A DNA stretch of 64,000 nt, taken from NCBI RefSeq assembly GCF_000003195.3, contig NC_012872.2:51627695-51691694 (forward strand). Reading direction: 5' to 3'. This document shows, piece by piece, positions 12,720 to 25,642 of the stretch. Each line of letters begins with the position of its first letter. The stretch's first letter is position 1. Source of the stretch: Sorghum bicolor. Taxonomy: Eukaryota > Streptophyta > Magnoliopsida > Poales > Poaceae. The notes beneath the pieces are model-generated. The model made no database searches. It had not been told where the DNA came from and worked only from the letters and a program-made list of their open reading frames with translations. A program made the translations under genes and the position numbers.

Positions 12720-14585
12720 TGAAAGCACAAATTTGGTTTTGGTAATTAATGACACCAAGTTTCTAATGCCTTGTGTTTAAGTGATTTGAGTTAGGCATAG
12801 CAACACATGTGATGAAGGTGCATGGTGGCATGGAAAGGTGATCACAAAGGGATAAAGCATAAAGTGAAGATCATGGTGATAGATGAGGAGCAAAGTTATC
12901 AAGGCAAAAGTATAAACATAGAGTTTTACTTTTACCGGTCTAAGATGAGTAGAGAAGTGATTGACCGGGTTTAGGATAGATAGCCGACTATCAAGAGAGG
13001 AAATCACGGTCATCTCTCGAATCAAGTGCTACTAGGTCCATATCTTGAGCATATGCATTAGGATCTAGTAAAGTGCTAACTTAACTCCTTTGGTGAAAAT
13101 ATTTGTGAAAAGCTAACACACGTGCACGTTGGTGGTGGACACTTGTTGGTGTTAGCACTTTTACAAAGGAGGTGGAGTTCCTAGGGTTGAGAGTGGTGTG
13201 GGTTCCTCTCTCCCTCCCGTCGAGCTTGCGAGGCGGGATTCGGCGCTTTTGAGAAAATTAAGTGCATATTTTCTATTGCGCCGGTGGGAATTTTTGGAGA
13301 AGTCGGGGGAGTGTTTCTCAGTTGGAAACACTCACCGGACGCTGGCCTTTAGCGTCTGGTGTACTGTCGGGTGTAGCAGGGTGCACCGGACGCACCGGAG
13401 TGAGTCCGGTGCTCAGCGTCCGGTGTACGGGCGTTTTGCAAACCTCTCTGGGTATGAGTCTGGTGAGCACCGAACGGTCCGGTGCTCAGCGTCCGGTGAC
13501 CCCCAGGTTTTGCATACCTCCCTGAGTTTTAGTCCGGTGTGCACCGGACGCGTCCGGTGTGGACCTGCAGAGCGTCCGGTGCTCTGCAGGTAGCCGTTAG
13601 AGACTGACACGCGAGATTCAAGGACACGTGGCCAACCCCGGAGCACCTGACGCTAGGGGTCGAGCGTCCGGTGATCACTTGGTAGCGTCCGGTGCCCCCG
13701 TTTTCAGCCCAGTGAAAGTGGCCAACGACTAGTTTCTTTGAGGGGCTTATAAATAGTTGGTGGCCGGCTTTGGGAGGTTCGATCTTGCACATTTGATTAC
13801 TTGAGACATACATTGAGCTAGAGAACACTCCCTCCACTCATCTCCTTGCTTGGTTGCTAATCCTAGTGAGATTGAGTGAGATTCAAGTGCATTGCTTTGA
13901 GAGTTGCATTTAGTGGCACTTGATTCTTGAGTTTGCTGCGGATTTCTTGTTACTCTTGGGTGTTTCCCGACGCCCTAGACGGCTTGGAGCAGCGGTGGTG
14001 TTGAGCTCGTGATTGGAGATTGTTTCGAGCCTCACCAAGTGATTTGTGAGGGGTTGTTGAGCCTTCCCCGTGGGAGATCGCAATTGGCTACTCTAGTGGA
14101 TTGCTCGTGGCTTGGAGGATCCCCATCTTGTGAGTGGATGTGCGGCACCCGCTGAGGGTTTGGCTTTGGATTCCAATTAGCTCGTGATCCATCAAGTGGG
14201 TGTATCGCCACAACGAGGACTAGCTTGCCGGGAAGCAAGTGAACCTCGGTAAAAAATCTTGTGTCATCTCTTGCCGAGGATTCTCTTATAGTTGTGATTG
14301 ATTGTTTGGCTATATTTCTACTCTACAACGTCGGTATAACAATCACTCACCTCTCCTTTACTTTTGTGCATACCTTGCTAGTTGTGTAGCTTGTTTAGTT
14401 TAGTTCTCTTGTTGTTGTGCTTTAGTGTTTAGCCTTGTACTAGTTTGTATAGGTGGCTTGCATAGCTTAGTTGAGCTAGTGCTAGAATTGCTTCACCATT
14501 TGTTTTACTAACTCACTTGCTTAGTGAAGTTTGTAGAAATTTTAAATAGACTATTCATCCTCCCTCTAGCCATTTGGACCTTTCA
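12720..14585 (+). mobile_element. Solo LTR, 1866 bp
   Basis: The sequence starts TGAAAGC and ends ACCTTTCA, with inverted tips TGAAAG/CTTTCA. It is flanked by the perfect 5-bp duplication GAGTG at 12715-12719 and 14586-14590. No primer-binding site, polypurine tract or coding region lies next to it, so it is a solo LTR left by recombination between the two LTRs of a full element. A near-complete second copy lies at 61548-63432. The left third carries a dense cluster of CACCGGACG/CGTCCGGTG motifs. I cannot assign the family to Copia or Gypsy from the LTR alone. Confidence 0.85.
13748..13756 (+). promoter_or_regulatory. TATA box of the solo LTR (U3/R boundary)
   Basis: TATAAATAG lies downstream of the CCGGTG-rich block. 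The equivalent TATAAA is at 62575-62580 in the second copy. Transcription would start about 30 bp downstream if the LTR promoter is still active. Confidence 0.55.
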
Positions 14586-14785
14586 GAGTGTTGCGGTTGA
14601 AAAACATTGACAGTTGAAAACAGTTACATCCGATCATGTTGTGGGCCTATTTTTTTAATTTTACCAAATTCAAATAACAAACTATTGGAGAGCCTATATT
14701 ATTTCACTTAGCATATATTTTAGGAAGTTATCAAATCATAAGATTTGCCAAGTCAATTTTAACAAACTCTTGGAGATACTCTTAT

Positions 14786-17739
14786 GAAACATCGTCAAAG
14801 CTCACTGTATGCTCAGAACTCAATGTAATGTCTTTTCAAATCCAGTCCAAGGTCCGGAAACATAATATACTCACCCACCTAGATAGCTGTTATCGTTATG
14901 TGCATGTCATAAATTTAATTTGATGTATAAAAAATACATGTAATATCTATGTTTTTAAATAAATTTATTAAAAAATAAATTTAAAGATCTTTTTAGTAAT
15001 ACTAATTATGTACTATAAATATTAATATTTTTAATATATATTTAGTTAAAATTATTTCTTGAATAATGCAAACGATGGATATTTAGGAACAGATGGAGTA
15101 GATTGATAGACACTCGTTAGCATACGCCCACTAACCCACATAACACTAACAAATCATACTATCTCTATTCCAAAAAAAAGTACAACTATGGGTTATGTGC
15201 CACATAAATCTATTTATATTTGACTGAGTTTCTAGTAAATAGTATTCATAATTAATCTAACATTATTTATTTGACCTCATAAATATTAATAATTGTTTAT
15301 ATATAATTGGTTAAACTTGAGGTACTAAAACGTGTCATTGTGCTAGAATTACATTCTTTCTAGAACGGGAGTGGTACTTTAGAATTTAGAACCAATTAAG
15401 CTCCTTGTTACTGCAACAAAGTCTAGCATGGCATCAATTATTTTAGTATTTGGATAATAAAAGAATTCGCATGGGACTAGGAATTACCTTATGAATAATT
15501 ATTAAAAAATAAATCAAAGTGACCACGTAAAGAATATTAAAACATTCAACATATTGTCATATGTAGAAAAATATCTCAATATAATATACCTATTGATATA
15601 TTTCCTACCGGTGGCATTATTAAATATAATACAACTATCTTTGTAAGAGCTTGCTCTCCAATAGTTAAAAAAATAATTAGTAAATCAATGAGTTTTTCAA
15701 GTCAATAAAAAATATTGGGAGCAATCTGTTCGTTTTCTTCAATCATTCTCACTGTTCACTCCTAAAGGTCATAAGACAATTTTACATCAGAAATCTCAGT
15801 CTATTTTTAAATTACCCCAGTCATTTTATACTTTTCTCTTTTCTTGTACATTGGATGTGTATATATCTTTCCGCGCTATTGGATCCAGGGTCATCCTCCC
15901 TTAACCGAGGCCTGTGCAAAGTCTAAAATGAGGCCTCATAGACTAGCAGAATAGGACAATAAATAATATATAAACTATCATAAGAATAACCTCTATTTTT
16001 GGACTTTTAACTAGTTCAATTTTCAACAAAAAACTAAAAATTTGGACATTGGACACTTCCTAACTATTGACCCTTTTGCGACTCCACTCATATTTTCCGT
16101 CCCACGTGGTGGTTGCATAGAGCAATTGTGACACGACAGCTAATGGTTTCAAAACTGAAGGTTAAAAGTTGAAATATCATAATCATTAGAGTTTGAAATC
16201 TATGCTTCACCTTAATAGAATATTAGAATCGTGTTACATCTATTTTTCCTAATGCATTTTTTAAAGTCCATTTAGATTCATCCGAAGTTGTAGAAGTTTT
16301 ATTACTTTTGATAATGAATACCCAAAATTAGACAACAATCTGCCGTGACGCATAATTTTCTATAATATAGAATTGATGGTATTAGATTCATATGGAAAAA
16401 AAATACTTATCATTGTAATTTAAATAGAAAGAATAGATTCTATATTAATAGTAATATAGAGTTGTTGTCGGTCAAAGTAGCATTAGATTCATATTGATAT
16501 AAATAAAAATCACTAGTAATTCTAACTATAAGTCTAATAACATCAGTTTTGTATTTACAAAAACCATATGTTCATAAAGCAATTAGTTTTACAATTTTAG
16601 ACATTCATTGTCAAAAGTAAAAAAAAAAGTTTGCTGAAGTCAAATTTAAATGGACATAAAGAAATGGTATAATTTTTTTTTTCAGGTGTAGCATAATTCT
16701 ATGTTCAACCTCCGGCTGTCATGAACAGTTATCTTGTAGCCTCCGTTCGCTCAGCGAACCGTACTTTCAGTCATGACTTTTTAGAACAGTTAATTTTGAA
16801 AGCATTAGCTAACGTGTCAAAATCAATACCACGTGAGATGAAAGCAAGGTGAAACTGTTCGTGGGGCTTCACTTGTCTTATAAGCTGTACTTTTTCTGCT
16901 AATCAACGGTGTTTTTCTCTCATAATAAATCAGGAATAGTACTTTCAGTCTTATACGATTTTTGATAGTTAGAGAGTGCTTAGTATCTGTTTTTGTAGTA
17001 TGATGATGAAAAATCGGACTGTTAGTGGTTGGAAAATGGACTTTACTAATATCCAATATCCTACTAACTAATTAATTGTCTAAAAGAGTCCAATCCGACA
17101 CCACACTATAGAGACCGTGGACCAGGGGCTCTACAGCTCCCCTGGTTTCAGTTTCAGAAATGTCCTGCTCCAAATATCAGATGCAACTGGAACAAATTGC
17201 AGCAGACACGGGAAGGAGACTTGTGATATATTGAATTTTAAGTTTAGCTCCTCTGGTTCTGAAAGTGGACTTGCGCGAGTCAAAACGCAAGCTGTACTCA
17301 CAACAAAGCATAATTCCATCTCCAAGACGCGAAACGTCAGCCGAAAGGAACGAACAAAAGGTCAGAAACACGCATCCGGGCGCCGGGGTTTCGTCGCCTG
17401 TCCATTTTCCTGCGGATTTCCAATCTTCTATACTCGACATTGACCTTCTTCCGAGATTTCGCCCTTTTTACCTTTTGACAGGTTTTGACATCTGTTCACC
17501 TTTGCCGTTTAGGAGTGCTGTATGTACTTTCATCTTTATTTATGCACAAAACTCAGGTGTATTCATCTCAATCTACATATGTGTCAGTGAATTAGAATGA
17601 AATTAAACTAACACATATAGATTAAAGTGAGTACACCTGCATCCAGACAAGAGATTTGTTGTAGAAAACACATAAGAAAAATGAAAGCACGAAATATTTG
17701 TGCCGGTTACTTTAACACCGATGCTCATATTCATAATAA
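14786..17739. other. AT-rich intergenic DNA with decayed MITEs
   Basis: Stowaway-like remnants occur near 14870-15100 and 15160-15380. A copy of the 'gtgtttttctctcataataaatca' repeat lies near 16860-16980. The open frames around 17117-17600 have no recognisable family signature, and the rest shows no features. Confidence 0.45.
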
Positions 17740-17747
17740 CAAATTCT

Positions 17748-17753
17748 TTTATT
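17748..17753 (-). terminator. Candidate polyadenylation signal of the IQM gene
   Basis: AATAAA reads on the minus strand about 300 bp past the stop codon at 18052. The distance is normal for a plant 3' untranslated region. Confidence 0.35.
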
Positions 17754-18051
17754 CAAAAAGGAACTTGCAGTCAGTGCTACATTTCTCTTGAGAAACTGCA
17801 GGTTCAGGTTACAGACACAGGCCTTGCAGCCTGTGCTACTAGACTTGTACAGTAGTGTGCACGCAGAGCTTGTGCACTGATGAACAAGTCAAAAAGACGA
17901 TGATGAAGAAACGTACAAAAGAATGGTACCCGATCGATCAGAGAACGCAACCTAAACACATGTTTGTTTACATACAACAAATCAAATCGAAGCAACCAAC
18001 CAACAAAATTGTTAACCCTCCTTTCCTTCGTGTCAATGAATTCGCAGCACA

Positions 18052-19895
18052 TCACTTGGCCGCCTTGTGCTTGGGGAGCGTGAGCGCCACGGCGGGCGTG
18101 TGGAAGCCCATGAAGTGCTGCTTGGGCGACGAGCGCCTGGCCGCCGGGCTCGGGATCGCGAGCCTGCTGGTGGTGGTGGTGGTGGTGGCGGCGGCGCCGC
18201 CCGTGGCCGTCGGGGTGGGGCACCCCATGTAGTGCAGGTTGGGCGACAGCCTGATCTTGGGGCTGGGGCGCGGCGACGGGATGGGCAGCCTCGGCGACGG
18301 CGCCACCGCCACCCTCGGCGACAGGTTGACCTGCTCCAGCGCCATGCTCTGCACGTCGGCCGGGTAGTTCTGCAGGCACCCGATGCGCGCGCCCGTCGGC
18401 GTCGACCACTTGAACGACGGCCGCCGGCTGGCCATCATCATCTTCGCCGGCTCCTGCACGTCCGTGGCCTCCTCCTTCACGATGTCCACCGCGGGCAGCT
18501 CCACCACTGGTGGTTGCTCGGCCTCAGCCTCAGCGTGTGCATCGCCTTCTTCGGTGCTGGCCACTGGGGCGGCCTCCTCTGCCGCCGCCGCCGCCGGCTT
18601 CTTGAACGACGGGTACTCGTCGTCGTCCACGGAGCACCGCTTGACATTTGCGAGGTCGACGTTGTTTTCCTCAAGGAAAGTGATGAACTCCCTGAAGTTC
18701 TCCTCGGTGGGGAGGTAGTGGCCGCTGTAGGGCCATATGGCCTTGAGGACGCCCTCCTTGGCGACGAGCCTGCCGGCGGCGGAGGTGGCGGCGCCGGACA
18801 GGAAGCTCGAGTGCTGGAACTTGCCCTTGCGCTTCTGGCCGACGTAGAGCGACCTGCTGGTGCTGAGCACGAAGATCCACTTGGACTCCTCGTTCGTGGT
18901 CACCAGGTCTCCGCTCTGCTTGTACAGCAGCCGGCCTTCCTCCACGACGACCTCGTACGCCGCCCTCTCCACTGGTCCGAGGTACATGATGAGCTGCGAG
19001 TTGAGCTTGCTCCGTGGGCACTTGTGGTGGTGCAGGTCCCTGCCGCTGCCCACATCCAGCCAGTAGAAGAAGGGCTCGCAGCTGGAGCTGGCCGACCAGA
19101 TGTCGTAGTAGAGGTGCAGGTTGTGGCCGTACCGGTGGCGCGGGTCAATCTGAAGAACGTACAAACAGAAGATGAGGATGAGGATGATTAGATGATTGAT
19201 TGGAGTTGGAGTTAATAGTTAATCCAAGAGACAATCAAATCAGATCAGGTGCTTATGCTTACAGCTTCGAGCCAGTGCTGGAGAGCGAGCTTCTGCGCCT
19301 TGTCGTCCTTGGAGAGACCCTTGCCGACCTTGGCGATCCTCTTGCCGGCCCTGGACCACCGGGACGCGGCGGTCTCCTGCTTGTCCTCGTGGAAGAAGGA
19401 GATGGACTTGATGTTGAGGTAGACGGAGTCGACCGTCTTCCACCAGAGCTCCTCGGCGATGATGGCGCCGTCGGCGAGGTTGCGGCGGGTGCGGAGGCCC
19501 TTGTAGATCTTCTGCAGCTTGGTGGCCGCCTGGTCCAGCTCCACGCGGGGGCGAGGGGAGATGTACTCGATCATGGCCTGCGCCTGCGGGGAAACGCGCC
19601 GGGGGCTCTGCTGCTGCTGCTGCTGCAGGGCCAGGGTGCCCGGGCGCGTGCCGTTGATGCCGCCGCCGCCCCGGCTGGCCGCCGCCGCCTCCGTTGACGC
19701 CTCCCAGTTCTTGAAGCTGAGCGAGCGCTCCAGGCCGCCGTGCGCCATCTTGGCGCTCTTGGGCTTGGGGCTACCAGTACCACCGCAGGACAGCCTGGGT
19801 GACCTCAGCAGCGACAGGGCGGCATCCCGGGGGCTCTGTGGCTTCGGGGAGAGAAGATGGTTGCGCTCTGTGGTGGTGAGCAGCCTCAGAGTCAT
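18052..19895 (-). CDS. IQ domain-containing protein of the IQM family
   Basis: Plant IQM proteins bind calmodulin through one IQ motif and act as Ca2+-linked regulators; the biochemical role of this member is not evident from sequence. Exon 1 is 19263-19895 and exon 2 is 18052-19149, joined in phase 0 across a 113-bp GT-AG intron, giving 576 aa. The start is the first in-frame ATG after a TAG. A single IQ motif lies at about residues 123-141 ([19 protein letters not shown]), followed by the family's [12 protein letters not shown] and [19 protein letters not shown]. Exon 2 holds the conserved [39 protein letters not shown] and [15 protein letters not shown] blocks, and later [10 protein letters not shown] and [10 protein letters not shown]. 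Residues 91-96 are a Gln run and the C-terminal third is Pro/Ser/Ala-rich. The SPR/SPK repeats near the end could be proline-directed phosphorylation sites (inference). Confidence 0.93.
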
Positions 19896-20064
19896 CCCTC
19901 CCTGCGCCTGCTGCTGCAGAGACAGTTCCGCCGTCGCCGGAGGAGAGCTGGAGAAGAAACTAAAACTAAACTAAAAATCTGCGTGCGCGCGCCGGCCGCC
20001 TCTGCGGGTTCAGGTAGCTGTTTGATGGTTGATCCGTGCTACTCCAAGCGCGGACGGGGGCGCC

Positions 20065-20072
20065 TATATATA
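20065..20072 (-). promoter_or_regulatory. TATA box of the IQM gene
   Basis: TATATATA lies 170 bp upstream of the ATG on the minus strand. It is the only clear TATA-like site in an otherwise GC-rich leader. Confidence 0.55.
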
Positions 20073-20287
20073 CAATACGGCGGAGCGGAGGGGAGAGCAG
20101 AGGTGCACGAGTCCAAGTTGTGCGTTGCGGATGCGGAGGGAGGGGGAGGATTGGAGGAGGAAGGAAGACGACGACGACGGAGACCGAGCGACCGGTCGTT
20201 GCCGCGCGAGCGGGGGGAAGGGAGAAGGATGGACGACGACGAGTCGACGAAGGCACCGCGTCCCTGCGTGCCTAGTCTCCGACGTCA

Positions 20288-20318
20288 CCCCCCTTCCCCT
20301 TCCCCTTCCCCTTCCCCT
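20288..20318. repeat. CCCCTT microsatellite
   Basis: About five copies of CCCCTT lie in the promoter region of the IQM gene. On the minus strand this is a GA/G-rich tract such as those often found upstream of plant promoters. Confidence 0.7.
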
Positions 20319-20760
20319 GGGTAGGGTAGGGTACGGGTAGGGGTGGTCAGCAGTTTTGGGCACCGCACCCTTTGTTTTGGCGGCAAGCTGCAAGTGGCCT
20401 GTGGGCTGGAGAATGCAAGTAGAAAGGTCGGCTTCTTCTTGGCGCAGCAAATGTCGTATCCGTACTGCACGACAGGGATGCTCGGCTTCTATTGGCTTGG
20501 GCTGGTTGAACGAGATCACCCACGGAAACACGGTGTGGTGTAGTCAGTCAGTCCTCGCGCTCGTCCTCGTGCGTCGACAAGTACACACGGGCGGACACGG
20601 TGTTTACCGCTGCCGAGCTAGCTGGTGCCGCCACCAGTTGCCAGTAAAAAGTCATTTTTTGGTTTCATCCGCTACGCTGCTGGACCCGGAGTTTACCCAC
20701 CGCAGTGTGTGTATGTCTGTGACGTCGTATTACCATGGAGCATGTACACGCACATCTTCA

Positions 20761-21002
20761 GGCCTTGTTTAGTTCCAAAAAATTTTGCAAAATTTTTCAG
20801 ATTTCCCGTCACATCGAATCTTTAGACGCATGCATGGAGTATTAAATATAGATGAAAATAAAAACTAATTGCACAGTTTAGTCGAAATTGACGAGACGAA
20901 TCTTTTGAGCCTAGTTAGTACATGATTGGACAATTTTTGTCAAATACAAACGAAAGTGCTACAGTGTCGATTTTGCAAAAAATTTTAGAACTAAACAAGG
21001 CC
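20761..21002 (+). mobile_element. MITE, GGCCTTGTTTAG family (242 bp)
   Basis: The inverted ends are GGCCTTGTTTAGTTC and GAACTAAACAAGGCC, flanked by a perfect TCA duplication (20758-20760 and 21003-21005). It is non-coding and in the same orientation as the copy at 2135. Confidence 0.9.
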
Positions 21003-22033
21003 TCAGCTTCAAACACTGTGAACGCACATCTCTAATGAGCAATGCTTTAATTTCAACCATGACTTTTGTGTCAAGTAAACAGACTTGTTGGTATGAGGCT
21101 GCACAACTTGACGGGAGTGCTCGAGTCCCTCATTCTTCTCATGAACTTTTGGCGTCTTTATACAAGACAAGGTAACTTTGTACATACTTTGATTTTCCTC
21201 TCTGTTTTTATGGCCTTTTCATGAGCATTTGTCACTCTCTTCTCTATCAAAACAAATTGGAACGACCAGTGCTGGTTCATAAAAAAAAATACTCAAGGAA
21301 AATGCTTCACATATCATTTTATATTTTTGAACAGAGCCATTATAACTTTGCAAAGTTTGAGATAATGCCATTGATATCTCACTACCATGTGGGGCTCACA
21401 CGAATTAATGACAAAGGACAAGATGACATATCTCTTATTTAGCAAATTATAATGCCAGTCTTCAAAGATATGTCTTCTTTCAAAAAAAACATATACATGT
21501 CTAGCTACGGCCTACGGCTACCATATTTTTCTAATATATTTATAGTTAGACGACGGCGTTGACATATAGCCCCCCCCTGAGCATCTTGTCTATTAATTTT
21601 GATTTAGTTATGTATATACAGTACATTATAGCACGAGTATATGATGCTTTGCGTCTTGGTACAGCTACTACTTAAAAAAATCTCTTCAGCCTGCCAACAA
21701 GAGGTTGGACTTTTCTTTGGTTTTCATATCTCTATTACATATATCAGATTTCGTACGTCGATTCTTTTATTAAACCAATCCAAAGCATATTTCAAGGATC
21801 ATCGATATGAGGACATCCATCAGTATATGTGTAGTACATCTTGTTTACCACTTTATTACTAGGATATGCATTATTATGTCCAAAGCCAATGTACCTTTTT
21901 TTTCTTAATTCCCAATTGTCATCGGATCCCACACTTCCACACGTCACAATTTACCTTTCTTAATGCCATGGTGATGTTTTTGGGCGTTCAGCGATAGATG
22001 AAACGGCAAAAATGTCTATGCGGACACATGTAA

Positions 22034-22356
22034 AGGCACTCCCAATGTAGAAACTATTATAGTCTCTATAGACATTAATTATGGTGCCACTTAAGCATTT
22101 TGCTGATGTAGCAAGGTAGTTATTGAAGAGAGAGTAAAAATCATAGAAATTGGGTCCAACATACTAGAAACCATGTCTACGCGAGATCCAAGACATGAAG
22201 TGATATGATTGGTTGAGAATGGAGAGAGAATGTATGTGATTGGATAACAAATTATTGTATAGAAACTATCCATTGGGGCTATAGTTTTTATACATAGTGT
22301 CTATAGAAATTAATAGGTATAGAAACTATATGTAGTTTCTAGCATTGGGAGTGCTC
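22034..22356 (+). mobile_element. Tourist-like MITE (323 bp), TAA duplication
   Basis: The ends AGGCACTCCCAATG and CATTGGGAGTGCTC are inverted repeats. TAA is duplicated at 22031-22033 and 22357-22359. The interior repeats 'tagaaactat' near both ends. A diverged relative lies at about 11100-11412. Confidence 0.75.
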
Positions 22357-24104
22357 TAAATCAAGCTGATGTATACTCCGTATAGATTTAGAAGTCGTTC
22401 ACGACAGCGACACGGTCTCCAAAACATAACTTTGATCTCTTATTTTTATAATAATATTTAGGGAAAAATGATATATGTATATTTTTATGAAAGTATTTTC
22501 AAGACAAATCTATTCATATAATTTTTACATTGCAAACTCAATAATTTTAAAGTTTTTGATGATTTATAAAACCAATGTTTGACCAAAACCTTATCCAAAA
22601 TTACTTCTAAATCGTATACGGAGGGAGTACTCCTTTTGTCCCTTCTTAAATGTCACTATGGTATTCATGCTAGTCAAACTTTCTTAAATTTAACTAGGCT
22701 TGTATAAATATTAGCAACACTTGTATATCTTTAGATAAATTGACTGTATGAAAATAGTTTCAACGATCTATTTAATGATATTAATTATATATTATAAATA
22801 CTAATATTTTTATGTATATATATTTGGTCAAAAATTGAATATGTTTGACTCCTCGAAAAACGAGCGATAAAAAAGAAAGAGAGAGTAAGCAGATCTATTT
22901 GTCGCCTCTATCTCCATGTCAGCTAAGGGGTGAAGTACAAAATCATCGTTGTGTGCTGTTGAGAAATGAAAATTAGCTGCTCTCGTAGAGTAGGAGTGGA
23001 GGCCATATGGTAGACGTGTGAAAGTGGTCTAGAATTTCTCTAGTAGTAGGTTCTTACTGAATCTAAATTTTAAGGATATAGAAAAGAATTTTTAATGGAT
23101 AACCAAAAATTGATTGTGTAGATGCAAATAGGATATGGAATTCATATCCGCTGACACCACGTTCTATATATACCGTTTTCGACATCCTACTATTACGTAG
23201 CATTTCTCTCTTTGAAAGAATCTGTATTCACATCTGAATATGTGTAACATTATCTTGCTCTGACTCGATCCAGTCCGCTTTGATCTCTTAGTATCACCAC
23301 CAACAACTCAATATCATCATACGGTACAGTAGTAGAAACTATCCCTGTCATGCTGGCTGCTATGATCTAGTAATATTTTTTTTACTTAATCATCTTGCTT
23401 GGTGAGTCCGCGAGTTGCAACGTCATCCAACAATTCTTTGACTCTAGCTATAATGCTCTAGTACCGCAGTATTACGAGACATTCCATTAGATGCACGTGC
23501 ATTGTCTGAGTCCAAATATTTTACTGGAGGAGTGGAGGTGTAACGCTACATTTCTCTGCGATAGAGACCATCAAAGTCAAAATGTCAAACAAAATGGAAC
23601 GAGGGGAGTAAAAAAACTATGTCATGTGGCAACATCACTGCGATTTCCATGTTGGTGCCTAGTTAGAGGAGTTACCGTGCTAGGTCATACATTCACGACT
23701 TTGGAATATTTTCATATATTTTTTTATAGATTTTATACAAGCTAGATTATGATAACTTCACCTAGTGGTGATAGGAACACAAGAGTCCAACATTTATTCT
23801 TAATAGTTGTTTGGTTGGCGCCTTAACTTGGCACGTGACACTATGTAAGGTATTCCATCCTAAATAGAAAGCACCCTCCAGCAGTAAGACAAAGGAGAAA
23901 ATTAACTTATCCAATTTACTGCAAAGCTCATAGGTGTGGGCACCACCACATCCGCTCATCATCCATGTATGATAGTTTTTTTATTGAGTTGATAGCTATT
24001 GATGCATATTTCTATTGAGTTGATACCTATTTTGATGTCTTGCATGTTGGTAGATGTGCCCATGGATAGAGGGTGCGGGACACTTCTATATCCATAGAGG
24101 GTAA

Positions 24105-24460
24105 GGTCATCCGCAATAGTTATCAAATAGCTAGCCAGGAAGAATTCTATTGGCTCTCAATAGCACTTTACAAATAGCTAGCGAGATGATGTATAAAAAT
24201 AATAAAAACGTAGCACTCTCATTGGCTATCGAGGAGAGAGATCAAATAGCTAGCGACTTCCTAATAGCTAGCGACTCATAAATAGCTAATCTAGCACGAT
24301 CTTCTAGAAATAACTCTCTCACAATACTCTCTACAATAGCTAGCTACTTCCTAATAGCTAGCGACTTTCTAAGCTAGCTATTTGCAAATTGCTATAGAGA
24401 GCCAATAATATTCTTCCTAAGAGAAAATAGCTAGCAATTTGAACACCATTGCGGACGCCC
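24105..24460 (+). mobile_element. Tourist-like MITE (356 bp) rich in AATAGCTAGC
   Basis: The ends GGTCATCCGCAATAG and CCATTGCGGACGCCC are imperfect inverted repeats. TAA is duplicated at 24102-24104 and 24461-24463. The interior carries many copies of the self-complementary core TAGCTA within AATAGCTAGC-like units, so the strand could fold extensively. Confidence 0.8.
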
Positions 24461-25642
24461 TAAGAGGTATGGGCGTAGATGTAAATTTGAGCTAGCAAAT
24501 TTGGGCGTGGGTGTAAATATGTCTAAGCCCAGAATTCATACTAAATGTTGCATGTGTGTATACGAATTCCAAGACTCGGCCGTCCTAAATGTTGCATGTG
24601 TGCGGAGCTTTTGCTGGCCGGTCTGTTTAGTTTCCCACCCAAAAAATTTTCATCAATCTCATCGAATCGTTAGACATATGCATAGAACATTAAATGTAGA
24701 TAAAAAATAAACTAATTACACAATTTGGTTGAAAATTGCGAGACGAATCTTTTAAGCTTAGCTAGTCCATGATTAGCCTTAAGTGCTACAGTAACCCACA
24801 TGTGCTAATGATAGATTAATTATACTTAATAGATTTGTCTTGTAGTTTCCAGACGAGCTATGTAATTTTTTTATTAGTTTCTAAAACCCCTCCTGACATC
24901 CTTCCGACACATCTGATGTGACACCTAAAAATTTTTCATCTCCAATCTAAACAGAGCCTATGATGGATTGTTGTATAGTGCCACCCTCATCTCTATTTAA
25001 TAATGGTAAGACAGAAAAACTAATCATCATTAATCATCCCTTGGTAATCATACTCATGTCCTAAACATCTTTCTTTTTTCTATATGGAGAGAGTACATCT
25101 TTTATTTTAGAACGGAGGGAGTAGATATTTGCTTGCTACCTGCATCTTATTTGGCATGCTAAACTTTTCTTTTGAAGTGGCTCACATATCATAGGTTTAT
25201 TTGGTAATCAAGGTTTTTCCAAAAGTAAAGTTCTTTAATTTTTAGTGTCACAAAAAATTGGTGTGTCAAACCATCTAAAACTATAAAGTATAGAAGCATA
25301 GAAAATTTAGTCTAAACTATAAGGAATTTTAGGGGATCCTTAATAACTTTTAAAACCATAGCATTCACGTGTCTACCACTGCTATAATAGTCAAATATAG
25401 TATGACTTAAAATCACCCTCTCAAATAAATTAATTTCTAAAGTTATCTTAAAATAAATAAATATTTTAAAGTTTAAACAAACATAGTAAATAATGTCAAG
25501 ATTTATGACACTAAACTGATTTTATCCTCTTTTTTTTGAAATGAAACTCCTTTTTCCCCTACTATGTCCCAAAACATAGCTTTGGGCTGCTGCAGCTAGT
25601 TGATTTTATTGTTGAGCACTGCTTGTGGGGGTCCTTAGCATA

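Larger units (their letters stand above)
12221..14781 (+). mobile_element. Tourist-like element split by a solo LTR
   Basis: The left end is GAGCATCTCT at 12221 and the right end is GAGATACTC ending at 14781. Both are flanked by TTA (12218-12220 and 14782-14784), the typical PIF/Harbinger target duplication. The left terminus matches the intact relative at 58357. Removing the nested 1866-bp LTR and one 5-bp duplication leaves about 690 bp. That remainder includes a CG-rich stretch at 12350-12540 with no recognised coding content. Confidence 0.6.
21006..25642. other. MITE-rich intergenic DNA
   Basis: Apart from the elements listed separately, there are degenerate Stowaway-like ends near 22430-22630 (one clear 'cggagggagta' terminus) and 22630-22880. 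A diverged, longer relative of the GGCCTTGTTTAG family lies at about 24620-24960. No gene was recognised. Confidence 0.5.

Noticed and set aside
13198..13593. Open frames in the solo LTR (13198-13837)
   Set aside because: They arise from the CCGGTG-rich repeats of the LTR and have no protein similarity.
18067..19191. A 374-codon plus-strand frame over the IQM gene
   Set aside because: It is the antisense shadow of GC-rich exon 2. The minus strand carries the conserved IQM motifs.
19857..20324. Plus-strand frames upstream of the IQM ATG
   Set aside because: They overlap the IQM promoter and leader on the other strand and are low-complexity Arg/Gly.
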